From contig DLKG01000042.1 in assembly GCA_002490315.1 (NCBI GenBank), positions 1-38,738 of the forward strand: 38,738 nucleotides of DNA, given 5' to 3'. The notes under the pieces are model-generated. The model had not been told where the DNA came from and did no database searches. It saw only the letters and a list, made by a program, of their open reading frames with translations. Shown piece by piece: positions 15,769-23,641 of this stretch. The stretch's first letter is position 1; every line of letters starts with the position of its first letter. The stretch comes from Prevotella sp. UBA7594. GTDB taxonomy: Bacteria; Bacteroidota; Bacteroidia; Bacteroidales; Bacteroidaceae. The translations under genes and the position numbers were made by a program.

Positions 15769-17628
15769 TTATCTCTTCAAGTTCGGGTTCTTGTCAACAT
15801 CAGATGTCGGGTAAGGACAATAGATGGAGTTGTCGCCCTGCCATGTGGAGTTCACGACGCTCACGCTCTCCTTAGCCTTGATGTCGTTGCCGTTGGCATC
15901 CTTTGCCACTACGATTTCCGGGTTGGCTACGCGATAGTCGAAGTTCTTCTTCAACTCGTTCATACGGAGCTCGTCGGCACGGCGTGTAACCATCTGTGTC
16001 CACTGACCTGCAACCTCCCATCCGTGCTCGATGTAGCAAGCCTCGGCGAGCTGGTCAGCAGACATAGCGTCGATAGATACTGTTGTTCCGTCAGAGAGAG
16101 TGACGTTCTGCCAGTCGGTTACGGCACGCTTGCGTACTTCCTTCAGATACTCCTTAGCCTTTGAGAGATCGCCACCTGAGCGGGCAGCACTCTCTGCGTA
16201 CCACAGCAGCACCTCAGAGTAGCGGATGAGGCGGTGGCGGCGTCCGTCAGTCATGTTGGTGTAGTTAGGCTGCAAATAGTTGTAGGGCTGCGAAAGCTCA
16301 ATGTTGGAGTTGTTCGGGTCGCAGTTGGTAGTGTAGACACTGAACATCGGGTGGAAAGCGGCAACATAGCGGTCGCCCTTTCTGAATGTACGATGCTCGT
16401 AATTACCTTCACTGACCTTTCTGTAGTTGTGCGTGTTGTCCTTTGCGTCGATGTCTTCAGCAACCTTCTTGTCGAGATCAGCGATTTCCTTAGCGTATTC
16501 ATCTGGCTTATCCGTTGGATTGTTCTTGATGTCCACTGCCTCCCAGATGTCCTCGGCTGCAGTTTCCCACCAGTCGCAGACGCGGTAAATCTTCGTGCCC
16601 TTCTGGAATGTAACCTTAGGAGCATAGATGGCGTCCTTGCGAGGACCTGCTGGATAGCGCTTCCAGAAGGCAATCTCACCCCAAGAGTCGCCCCAGCCAC
16701 CATCGCCGAGACCCTCGAAGCGGTTGCAGGAAGTAAGCTCAGAGTCGTGATCCCATGAACCATTGTTCCAGTTGTTGTCGATGCCGACGAGTGTTTCCTT
16801 GTTGTAGTTGTGTGCGATGGAGTAGACGTGGCTCCAGTCATTGTCAAGATAGAAGCCGTAAGAGTTGTTGTTGTCGATCACTTCCTTTGCCTTCTGTGCT
16901 GCGAGCTGGTAGTACTCCGTGCCCTTGTTGAGCGGATAGCCAGCCATAGCCATGTAGACAGCAGAGAGAGTAGCCTGTGTTGCCTGCTTTGTCACCCATG
17001 CATCGATGCCGTCATGATTGCGTGGAGCGGTAGAATAGGAAGTGGGGAGCATTTGCTCAGCCTTTTTGAGGTCATCCACTATCAGATTGTAGACATCAGC
17101 TACGCTTGAGGGAGATATGTCGGTGAGCGAGGCGTCATTTGCCGTGATGATAGGCAGCGGACCAAATACGCGCACGAGATAGAAGTAAGCGTATGCACGC
17201 CAGTAGTGGGCGTTGCCGAGGGCGATGTTGATTTCTTCCTGTGAAACAGGAGTCTTCTGTGCGCCTTCAAGAATGAAGTTGGCAGCCTTTACGAGGGCAT
17301 AGTGCAGGTTCCATGCGTCAGTCACACCTTTGTTGGCACCGTCAGAGCTGAAGCCGTCGAGTGCTGCAACAGCCTGCTTGTTGGAGCCAGGGTTGGCTGT
17401 CATGTCGTCGCCCTGCCACTGTGGGTACATAGGGTTGGTCCACGACTGTGTCTGGTTGAGTTTCTCGTAGAGAGTGTTCAAGCTTGCGTCAAGGTCGGCT
17501 TGGCAAGTGAAGAAGTTGTCCTGCGCCATCTGTCCCTTGGGGTCTTCTGTGAGGAAGTCGCTACAAGATGTAGTGGTTGTGAGCATCGAAGCGGCAAACA
17601 GACAACTGAATAATATTTTAGTATTCAT
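15769..17628 (-). CDS. SusD/RagB-family nutrient-binding outer-membrane lipoprotein
   Basis: 619 residues with a lipoprotein signal ending LTTTTSC; Cys22 is the lipid site. SusD features: SDFLTEDPKGQ, DNFFTCQADLDASLNTLY near the N-terminus, the conserved GNAHYWRAYAYFYLVRVFGPLPIIT block with the helical TPR-like region, TQATLSAVYMAMAGYPLN, and RLIRYSEVLLWYAESAARSGGDLSKAKEYLKEVRKRA near the C-terminus. SusD proteins cap a SusC barrel on the cell surface and capture glycan or peptide ligands. It follows susC by 35 bases in the same operon. No glycoside hydrolase, anti-sigma factor or hybrid sensor is adjacent, so the ligand cannot be inferred from context. Confidence 0.96.
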   Translation of the reverse strand: MNTKILFSCLFAASMLTTTTSCSDFLTEDPKGQMAQDNFFTCQADLDASLNTLYEKLNQTQSWTNPMYPQWQGDDMTANPGSNKQAVAALDGFSSDGANKGVTDAWNLHYALVKAANFILEGAQKTPVSQEEINIALGNAHYWRAYAYFYLVRVFGPLPIITANDASLTDISPSSVADVYNLIVDDLKKAEQMLPTSYSTAPRNHDGIDAWVTKQATQATLSAVYMAMAGYPLNKGTEYYQLAAQKAKEVIDNNNSYGFYLDNDWSHVYSIAHNYNKETLVGIDNNWNNGSWDHDSELTSCNRFEGLGDGGWGDSWGEIAFWKRYPAGPRKDAIYAPKVTFQKGTKIYRVCDWWETAAEDIWEAVDIKNNPTDKPDEYAKEIADLDKKVAEDIDAKDNTHNYRKVSEGNYEHRTFRKGDRYVAAFHPMFSVYTTNCDPNNSNIELSQPYNYLQPNYTNMTDGRRHRLIRYSEVLLWYAESAARSGGDLSKAKEYLKEVRKRAVTDWQNVTLSDGTTVSIDAMSADQLAEACYIEHGWEVAGQWTQMVTRRADELRMNELKKNFDYRVANPEIVVAKDANGNDIKAKESVSVVNSTWQGDNSIYCPYPTSDVDKNPNLKR

Positions 17629-17663
17629 ATTGTTTCTTTGTATTGAAAATTAATAGATTGGGT

Positions 17664-20600
17664 TTAGAAGTTCAAGCGTACACCGACTGTGAATGTGCGT
17701 GGGTTAGGATAAGCGCCCATGTCGATACCGTTGTCTAAGTCGACACTGTTCTCGGAGAATGAGGCACCTGCCGGGTCCATACCCTTGTAGTTTGTGATTG
17801 TGAAGAGGTTCTGTGCCGACAGAGAGAGACGGATGTCAGCGAACTTCGTCATAGAGCGCGGGAATGTGTAAGCCACGCTGATGTTCTCACAGCGGAAGTA
17901 GTTGGCGTTCTCAAGCCACTTGTCGGAGTTGCCGTAGGTCTTGTTCTCAGCATTGAGTGTAGGCATAGTCTTGCCGATGTTTGAGAAGTAGTCCTTGTCG
18001 GTTACGAACATGGATGCGCCTACAGACGAGTTCATAGCGTAGCGCACGAGGTTGAGGCGCTTAGCTCCGAAAGCGGCGTTGCAGAACATGTTGAACTCCC
18101 AGTTCTTGTAGTTGATGGAGTTGTTCCAGCCTAGAGTTACGCTCGGATTCGACTTGCCAAGAACGAAACGGTCGGTAGATGCGTTAGGAGTAGCTGTTAT
18201 GCTGCCGTCCTTCGTGTAGTAGGTGTCGATCCACTCGCCATTAGCGTTCTGCTGCAGGCCTGCCCATTTGAAGCCGTAGAATGTGCCGATGGCCTCACCC
18301 TCGGTGATGATAGTACACGGATCAACGGTGCCTGGTGACGGGCTTGTGCCGTAGAGGCGTGGATCCTGTGCGGTGAGTTTCGTAACTTCATTCTTGATGT
18401 AGCTGAGGTTGAGTGTAGATGACCACTGGAGATTCTTTGACTGGAGAATCTGTGCAGTCAAGGACACGTCAACACCCTTGTTGCTCACTTCGCCTGCATT
18501 TGTCCAATAGCTTACATTGCCAAGATAGCTTGTTGTGTTCTGTTTAAGCAATGCGTCAGTAGTATTCTTCCAGAAGAGGTCAACGCCGAGGCTCAAGCGG
18601 TTGTGGAGGAATCCGAGGTCGAATCCGAGGTCGAACTGATGAACCTTCTCCCAAGTCAGGTCAGGTGTTGCGATACCGCCAGCCCAATAACCGGTGTAGT
18701 TGGTGTTGGTGCCGTAGTTGAACGATGTGGATGAAAGGCTTGCAAGAGTAGAGAACGGAGTGATGTCCTGGTTGCCGATGATACCATAGCTTGCACGAAT
18801 CTTGAAATAGTCAACCACGTTTGCAACAGGCTCCCAGAATTTTTCGTTAGAAACAGTCCATGCGCCGGCGATAGACGGGAACCATCCCCACTTCTTGTTG
18901 GTGAAGCGGCTCGAACCATCGGCACGCAGCGTACCGGTGAGCATGTAGCGGTCGGCATAGTTGTACATTACGCGAGCAACGCCAGAGAGCATTGTCCACT
19001 TGCTGTAGCCGTTGCTTGCCTCGCGTGAGGCAGCATTCTTCACGTTCCAGTAGCCGAGCGACTCCTGACCAAGGTTATTACCCGTGATGCCCATGGAGCG
19101 TGTCTCGTTGCTTGTTGCTTCCCATACGCCAGTTGCAACAAGGTTGTGCTCGCCCCACTTGCCTGTATATGTAAGGTTGTTGGTAGACTGGAGAGCCATG
19201 ACCTCAGCGTTGTTGTTGGTCATGTTTGTAGTACCGTAAATCTTCTTTGATGTAAGAGTGTACCACTTGTAGTCGTTGTAGTCGACACCGTTGGTTGTGG
19301 TGAAGGTAAGTCCGGGGAGGATGTTGAACTTCAAGTCAACGTGGCCCGTTACCATCGTACGGTTGCGGTCGCTCTGGTTCTCATGTATAAGACCGTAAGG
19401 GTTGGCTTGGATATTATTGTATGTGTCCTTGTTGTAGTTGCCTTGCTCCGTGTACATATCCATTGTTGGAGAGTAGTTCAAGCCCACCCATATCGGGTTG
19501 GACTGGTTCTGTGCGAAGCCGGCAGCACCGCTGTTCTCCGTGCGTGAGAGGTTGGCATCGGCAGTAAGCTCAAGCCATTTGAAGAGTTTGTTGTGGATAT
19601 TGAACTTTACGGCGTAGCGCTTGGACTTTGTGTCTTTAATAACGCCCGTCTGGTCCATATAGTTGGCAGAGAAATACGTCTGTGTGCTCTCGTTGCCCTT
19701 TGAGATAGCCAACTTATAGTTCTGTGTCACACCCGTGTGGAGCAACTGGTCCATCCAGTCGATGCCGGGGTTAGAGCCGTCGAGATAGCCTGCAAGTGCA
19801 GAGGCGTCGGCACCCTTGTAGTCAACCAAAGCCTTGGCATATTCCTTTGTGCCCATAGCCTCAGGCACGTGGTAGGCATTGGAGAAGCCTACATTGGCGT
19901 CGAATGTCACCTGCAAAGCGCCTGCCTTACCGGTCTTTGTCTGCACCATCACAACGCCGTTGGCGCCACGTGAGCCGTAGATAGCCGTTGAGGAAGCGTC
20001 CTTCAGCACCTGAATGCTCTGGATATCTTCAGGGTTGATACCCTCAAGACCAGTCTGGCGAACGATTCCGTCGACAACATAGAGCGGGTCGTTCGATTTG
20101 TGTACGGAGCTTGTGCCGCGCACACGGATCTTCATAGAACCTCCAGGTACACCTGATGACATCACCTGCACACCAGACATACGTCCGTTGAGGGCGTCTT
20201 CAACACGTGCAACAGGCTGGTCCTTAAACGACTTGCTGTCCATGACAGACACAGAACCGGCGAGGTCGGCTTTCTTCACTGTACCGTAACCGATTACTAC
20301 GACGTCGTTGAGCATCTCGGCGTCCTCCTTGAGGGTCACTGCGATGTTCTTCTTGCCGCCCACGCTGATTTCCTGGTTGCTGTATCCAACGTAAGAAACT
20401 ACGATTGAAGAATTCGGAGAAATATTGATAGTGAAATTTCCGTTCACATCTGTAACAGCGCCATTACTGCGGTTGCCCTTCTCGACAACGCTAACGCCGA
20501 TGAGAGGTTCGCCTTGAGCGTCAACAACGCGTCCGGTTACCTGTGACTTTTGCGGATTTTGTGTCGCGCTGTTGATGGCACGCGACAGTTCGTCTGCTGC

Positions 20601-20702
20601 TGATGCGTTTGTTGCGCAAAGCATCATGCCGCCACCCATCATCAAAGAAACAACCAACTGTTTCGTCAAGATGGGAAGCAAAGACTTCTTTCCTTTTTCC
20701 AT
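17664..20702 (-). CDS. SusC/RagA-family TonB-dependent outer-membrane transporter
   Basis: 1012 residues. In order: a signal peptide (VVSLMMGGGMMLCATNASA), a carboxypeptidase-regulatory-like domain (about 54-130: VTGRVVDAQGEPLIGVSVVEKG, NFTINISPNSSIVVSYVGY), a TonB-box-like NDVVVIGYGTVKK, the plug domain (about 140-255: DALNGRMSGVQV, GSMKIRVRGTSS, DPLYVVDGI, IQVLKDASSTAIYGSRGANGVVMVQTK) and a long beta-barrel ending in FTVGVRLNF. It imports ligand captured by the SusD partner using TonB energy. There is no N-terminal signalling (STN) extension, so the pair is probably not controlled by a linked ECF anti-sigma system. Promoter at 20787-20818 and terminator at 15668-15709 delimit a two-gene operon. 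Confidence 0.97.
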   Translation of the reverse strand: MEKGKKSLLPILTKQLVVSLMMGGGMMLCATNASAADELSRAINSATQNPQKSQVTGRVVDAQGEPLIGVSVVEKGNRSNGAVTDVNGNFTINISPNSSIVVSYVGYSNQEISVGGKKNIAVTLKEDAEMLNDVVVIGYGTVKKADLAGSVSVMDSKSFKDQPVARVEDALNGRMSGVQVMSSGVPGGSMKIRVRGTSSVHKSNDPLYVVDGIVRQTGLEGINPEDIQSIQVLKDASSTAIYGSRGANGVVMVQTKTGKAGALQVTFDANVGFSNAYHVPEAMGTKEYAKALVDYKGADASALAGYLDGSNPGIDWMDQLLHTGVTQNYKLAISKGNESTQTYFSANYMDQTGVIKDTKSKRYAVKFNIHNKLFKWLELTADANLSRTENSGAAGFAQNQSNPIWVGLNYSPTMDMYTEQGNYNKDTYNNIQANPYGLIHENQSDRNRTMVTGHVDLKFNILPGLTFTTTNGVDYNDYKWYTLTSKKIYGTTNMTNNNAEVMALQSTNNLTYTGKWGEHNLVATGVWEATSNETRSMGITGNNLGQESLGYWNVKNAASREASNGYSKWTMLSGVARVMYNYADRYMLTGTLRADGSSRFTNKKWGWFPSIAGAWTVSNEKFWEPVANVVDYFKIRASYGIIGNQDITPFSTLASLSSTSFNYGTNTNYTGYWAGGIATPDLTWEKVHQFDLGFDLGFLHNRLSLGVDLFWKNTTDALLKQNTTSYLGNVSYWTNAGEVSNKGVDVSLTAQILQSKNLQWSSTLNLSYIKNEVTKLTAQDPRLYGTSPSPGTVDPCTIITEGEAIGTFYGFKWAGLQQNANGEWIDTYYTKDGSITATPNASTDRFVLGKSNPSVTLGWNNSINYKNWEFNMFCNAAFGAKRLNLVRYAMNSSVGASMFVTDKDYFSNIGKTMPTLNAENKTYGNSDKWLENANYFRCENISVAYTFPRSMTKFADIRLSLSAQNLFTITNYKGMDPAGASFSENSVDLDNGIDMGAYPNPRTFTVGVRLNF

Positions 20703-20786
20703 GAATGTAGGTTTTTTGTTATTAAAATGGTTATAATAGTAAATCGTTCTCTATCTGATTAGAGTTAAGGTTTTCTTTATCGATTG

Positions 20787-20818
20787 CAAATGTATTAATT
20801 TTTTTTTATAATGTGCAA
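20787..20818 (-). promoter_or_regulatory. Promoter of the susC-susD operon
   Basis: On the minus strand TTGC (20818-20815), 20 bases, then TACATTTG (20794-20787), a full -7 match. The leader to the susC ATG is about 77 bases. Confidence 0.65.
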
Positions 20819-20905
20819 CTTTTTTGTAAAAAATTCCGAAAAAGTTTGAAAATGTTCAATAATTCTCCTGCAATGAAGAGTTTAGCTCTTAAAAAGACAA
20901 AGAAA

Positions 20906-20937
20906 TTCGTTTTTGTAAAACTATTTTATTAATTTTG
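20906..20937 (+). promoter_or_regulatory. Promoter of tRNA-Arg
   Basis: TTCG (20906-20909), 20 bases, then TAATTTTG (20930-20937). The predicted start lies about 38 bases before the mature tRNA. Confidence 0.6.
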
Positions 20938-20981
20938 CAGACAGTAACGCGGTGCTTCTATTTGAGGTGTGGGCGTTGAAG

Positions 20982-21055
20982 GGTCCTGTAGCTTAGCTGA
21001 ATAGAGCGTCAGATTCCGGTTCTGAAGGTCGTGGGTTTGAATCCCACCGGGATCA
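20982..21055 (+). tRNA. tRNA-Arg, anticodon CCG
   Basis: A full cloverleaf can be drawn. The acceptor GGTCCTG (20982-20988) pairs with CGGGATC (21048-21054) through two G-U pairs. The D-arm is AGCTTAGCTGAATAGAGC, the anticodon arm TCAGA-TTCCGGT-TCTGA gives anticodon CCG, and the T-arm is GTGGG-TTTGAAT-CCCAC. The discriminator base is A21055 and no CCA is encoded. A terminator follows. Confidence 0.95.
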
Positions 21056-21083
21056 CTTATAACCCATTTGGGGTTACGAAAGT

Positions 21084-21120
21084 AAAGAGGAGTGTAGATA
21101 TTGTACACTCCTCTTTTTGT
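21084..21120 (+). terminator. Terminator after tRNA-Arg, possibly bidirectional
   Basis: AAAGAGGAGTGTA (21084-21096) pairs perfectly with TACACTCCTCTTT (21104-21116) around a seven-base loop, running into a T-rich end (TTTTTGTTT). A smaller hairpin, TAACCC/GGGTTA, lies at 21060-21076. On the minus strand the same stem could end the dnaG-queD-queE-cls transcript. Confidence 0.88.
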
Positions 21121-21204
21121 TTAAATCCGAAATTTTTATAAAGAAAAGAGTTAGCGTCCAGCGCCACTTAGGGATTGACTGATATAGGACTTTCAAACAA
21201 TTTC

Positions 21205-22635
21205 CTACAGAAGGGGAGAGAAGAGGCGGACGAACGACTCGGCAGCGCGGTGCATGAACGGGCGCTTGCTGCCAGACTCCATGGAATTGAAGTCGACGCT
21301 TTGTGCTTCGTCGGCGAGATATATTGACTTTAAGCGGAGACTTGTGGAGCGGTCGTAGATGAAGACATTCGCCTCGAAGTTGTTCTCGAAGCTGCGGAAG
21401 TCGATGTTTGTGGAGCCGCAGGAGCACATCGAATCGTCTGCCACAAGCAGTTTGCTATGGTTGAATCCCGCCTTGTAGAGCTTTATCTTCACGCCAGCCT
21501 CAATAATTTCCGCCACGTACGACATGGATGAAATCTCCAGCAGGCGTGAGTCGCTGTGGCGCGGCAGCATCAGTCTCACGTCGACACCGGCAAGAGCCGC
21601 TGTGCGCATGGCAAAGAGCACTGGCTCTGTGGGCAGGAAATAAGGTGTCTCCATGTAGACATAATTCTTTGCTTCAAGCAAAACGCGCACGTAGCCCTGC
21701 ATGATGTCGGGCCAGCTTGCCACCGGACTGCTTGTCACAACCTGCATGATGCAGTTGTTGTCGATGTGCCAAGGCATGGGAGGATAGTATTTCCGGCTTG
21801 TGATGAGCGTGCGGTCGACGAAGTACCAGTCGACGAGGAACGTGCGCTGCAAGGCATACACGGCTCCGCCCCGTATGCGCATCTGCGTGTCGCGCCACGG
21901 TAGTTGTCCGCCATAGATGCCCTTCACGTAGCGCAGGGCGATATTCATGCCCCCTACGAATGCCTCTGTGCCGTCTATGACGCACACCTTGCGGTGGTTG
22001 CGGTAGTTTACTTTGCTCGTGAAGGCAGGGAATTTTACTGGCATGAACGCTGTTGCTTCGATGCCGGCGCGCCTCATGCGTTCGAAGAAGGCGCGTGGCA
22101 CGCGCCAACAGCCTACGTCGTCGTAGATTAGTCGCACCTCCACGCCCTCACGCGCCTTGTCGATGAGCGCGTCGGCTACGAGTCGTCCGAGAGGGTCGTC
22201 GGCGATGATGTAGGTGTCGATGTGGATGTGCTGTCGTGCGCTTGCTATGGAGCGCAGCAAGGCGGTGAAGAATTGGTAGCCGTCGGTGTAGAACTCCGTC
22301 TCGTTGTCCTTGAAGGGCAGGGCAAGACTTTGGTTGGTGAAGAGCTTGATGAGCGACCGGTAGCTGTCGGGCAGGCGCAGTTGGCGTTGCTCCACAAACT
22401 CCAGCATGGAGCGCTTCGAGAGTTGGTCGAGCGAGCGTTGCGAGATGAACACCATCTTCCTTGTGTTCTGTCCGAAGAAGACGTAGAGTACGATGCCGAC
22501 AACGGGCAGGAACAGCAGCACCATCACCCAGGCTATAGTCTTAGCCGGTTGGCGGTTGTCGAGCAACACTGTCAGCATTGTGCTCACAATAATGATGACG
22601 TATGCCAGGATGAATATCCAGTGGATGTAGAACAT
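21205..22635 (-). CDS. cls: Cardiolipin synthase (phospholipase D family)
   Basis: 476 residues. Two N-terminal membrane helices (IFILAYVIIIVSTMLTVLL and TIAWVMVLLFLPVVGIVLYVFFG) are followed by two PLD domains. Both HKD motifs are intact: His214-Lys216-Asp221 in NHRKVCVIDG and His393-Lys395-Asp400 in NHSKLLVADD, each followed by the GGMN/GSTN-type Asn. This is the bacterial ClsA layout, which condenses two phosphatidylglycerols to cardiolipin and glycerol at the inner membrane. It is the last gene of a minus-strand run dnaG-queD-queE-cls and starts 33 bases after the queE stop. Confidence 0.95.
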   Translation of the reverse strand: MFYIHWIFILAYVIIIVSTMLTVLLDNRQPAKTIAWVMVLLFLPVVGIVLYVFFGQNTRKMVFISQRSLDQLSKRSMLEFVEQRQLRLPDSYRSLIKLFTNQSLALPFKDNETEFYTDGYQFFTALLRSIASARQHIHIDTYIIADDPLGRLVADALIDKAREGVEVRLIYDDVGCWRVPRAFFERMRRAGIEATAFMPVKFPAFTSKVNYRNHRKVCVIDGTEAFVGGMNIALRYVKGIYGGQLPWRDTQMRIRGGAVYALQRTFLVDWYFVDRTLITSRKYYPPMPWHIDNNCIMQVVTSSPVASWPDIMQGYVRVLLEAKNYVYMETPYFLPTEPVLFAMRTAALAGVDVRLMLPRHSDSRLLEISSMSYVAEIIEAGVKIKLYKAGFNHSKLLVADDSMCSCGSTNIDFRSFENNFEANVFIYDRSTSLRLKSIYLADEAQSVDFNSMESGSKRPFMHRAAESFVRLFSPLL

Positions 22636-22668
22636 TGGTTGTCGGTTTTTTCTGGTGTCGCAGGTTTC

Positions 22669-23232
22669 CTATTTGAAGCCAGCGAGTTTGTGCGTCTGTA
22701 GCGACAGACGCCATTCGGGGTGAGTGAGGATATAGTCGAGACAAGCTTTGCGTATGCGCGCGTTGCGTGTCTCGTCGCCCACGTCGCAGGGTTGCAGATA
22801 GCGGAAGTCGGCTTGCAAGCCATGGTCGTCGGGCGTTGCTGTGTTTTCCTCGAATATACACTTCAGCTCATTGCAACGCGAGATGACAGTAGTGCCCTTC
22901 GGCGAGCACGTAATCCAGTCGACGCCTGAGGCAATGGGATGAGTGCCGTTGGTCTCCATGGCAATCTCGTAGCCGTGCTCATGGAGCAGGCGGAGGAAGG
23001 CTTCGTCCACTTGCAGCGATGGCTCGCCACCGGTCAGCACGACGAAGCGTGTGGGAAACGCCTTTATTCGCTGTAGAATGTCGTCGTCGCTTAGCAGCTC
23101 ATAGGAGGAGAAATCTGTGTCGCAGAAGTCGCAGTGGAGATTGCATCCTGCGAAGCGCACGAAGACAGCCGCTCTGCCCGTGTTGCGTCCCTCGCCTTGG
23201 AGGGAATAGAAAATGTCGTTGACTCTTTTCAT
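22669..23232 (-). CDS. queE: 7-carboxy-7-deazaguanine synthase
   Basis: 187 residues. Radical-SAM enzyme that turns 6-carboxy-tetrahydropterin into 7-carboxy-7-deazaguanine on the path to preQ0 and queuosine. Visible signatures: FYSLQGEGRNTGRAAVFVRFAGC, the CX3CX2C cluster motif with Cys30, Cys34 and Cys37 (CNLHCDFC), VVLTGGEPSLQVD for SAM binding, METNGTHP and the late CSPKGT motif. The spacing of the cysteines is the standard form. It follows queD by 51 bases; the two catalyse successive steps. queC and queF are not in this window. Confidence 0.95.
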   Translation of the reverse strand: MKRVNDIFYSLQGEGRNTGRAAVFVRFAGCNLHCDFCDTDFSSYELLSDDDILQRIKAFPTRFVVLTGGEPSLQVDEAFLRLLHEHGYEIAMETNGTHPIASGVDWITCSPKGTTVISRCNELKCIFEENTATPDDHGLQADFRYLQPCDVGDETRNARIRKACLDYILTHPEWRLSLQTHKLAGFK

Positions 23233-23283
23233 TTGATGATGGTTTTGTGCAAGATATCAGTCGTTAGTGGCGTGGGAGAAGGG

Positions 23284-23616
23284 TTAGTCCACCTCGTAGG
23301 TAGCCTTGTTGCCCTCGCTCTCCTGCACTGTGCAGCGGTAGCAATGAGGAATCTGTTCCGTCACCCATCGTGCGATGTTCTCCGCTGTAGGGTTGAAAGG
23401 CAGCACCTCATTGAGATTTGCATGGTCGAGCTTGTCCTGCACAAGGCGTTTGACATGAGTGAAGTCCACCACCATTCCATCCTCGTTAAGCTCCCTTGAG
23501 CGGCAGAAGACGGTGATAATCCAGTTGTGGCCATGGAGGTTTTGGCATTTGCTCTCGTAGGAGAGAGAAAGTCGGTGGCATGCTGATATTTCAAGCGTTT
23601 TCTCGATGTAGTACAT
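23284..23616 (-). CDS. queD: 6-carboxy-5,6,7,8-tetrahydropterin synthase
   Basis: 110 residues, the short bacterial form of the PTPS family. It converts dihydroneopterin triphosphate to 6-carboxy-tetrahydropterin, the substrate of QueE. Zinc ligands are His14 (ACHRL), His28 and His30 (LHGHNW); Cys24 is the expected catalytic cysteine (SKCQNLHGH). DGMVVDFTHVKRLVQDKLDHANLNE and PTAENIARWV are family hallmarks. The start lies 25 bases after the dnaG stop, so it is probably co-transcribed with the primase gene. Confidence 0.95.
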   Translation of the reverse strand: MYYIEKTLEISACHRLSLSYESKCQNLHGHNWIITVFCRSRELNEDGMVVDFTHVKRLVQDKLDHANLNEVLPFNPTAENIARWVTEQIPHCYRCTVQESEGNKATYEVD

Positions 23617-23641
23617 ATATAAGAAGGTGTCGTTTTTTGTT

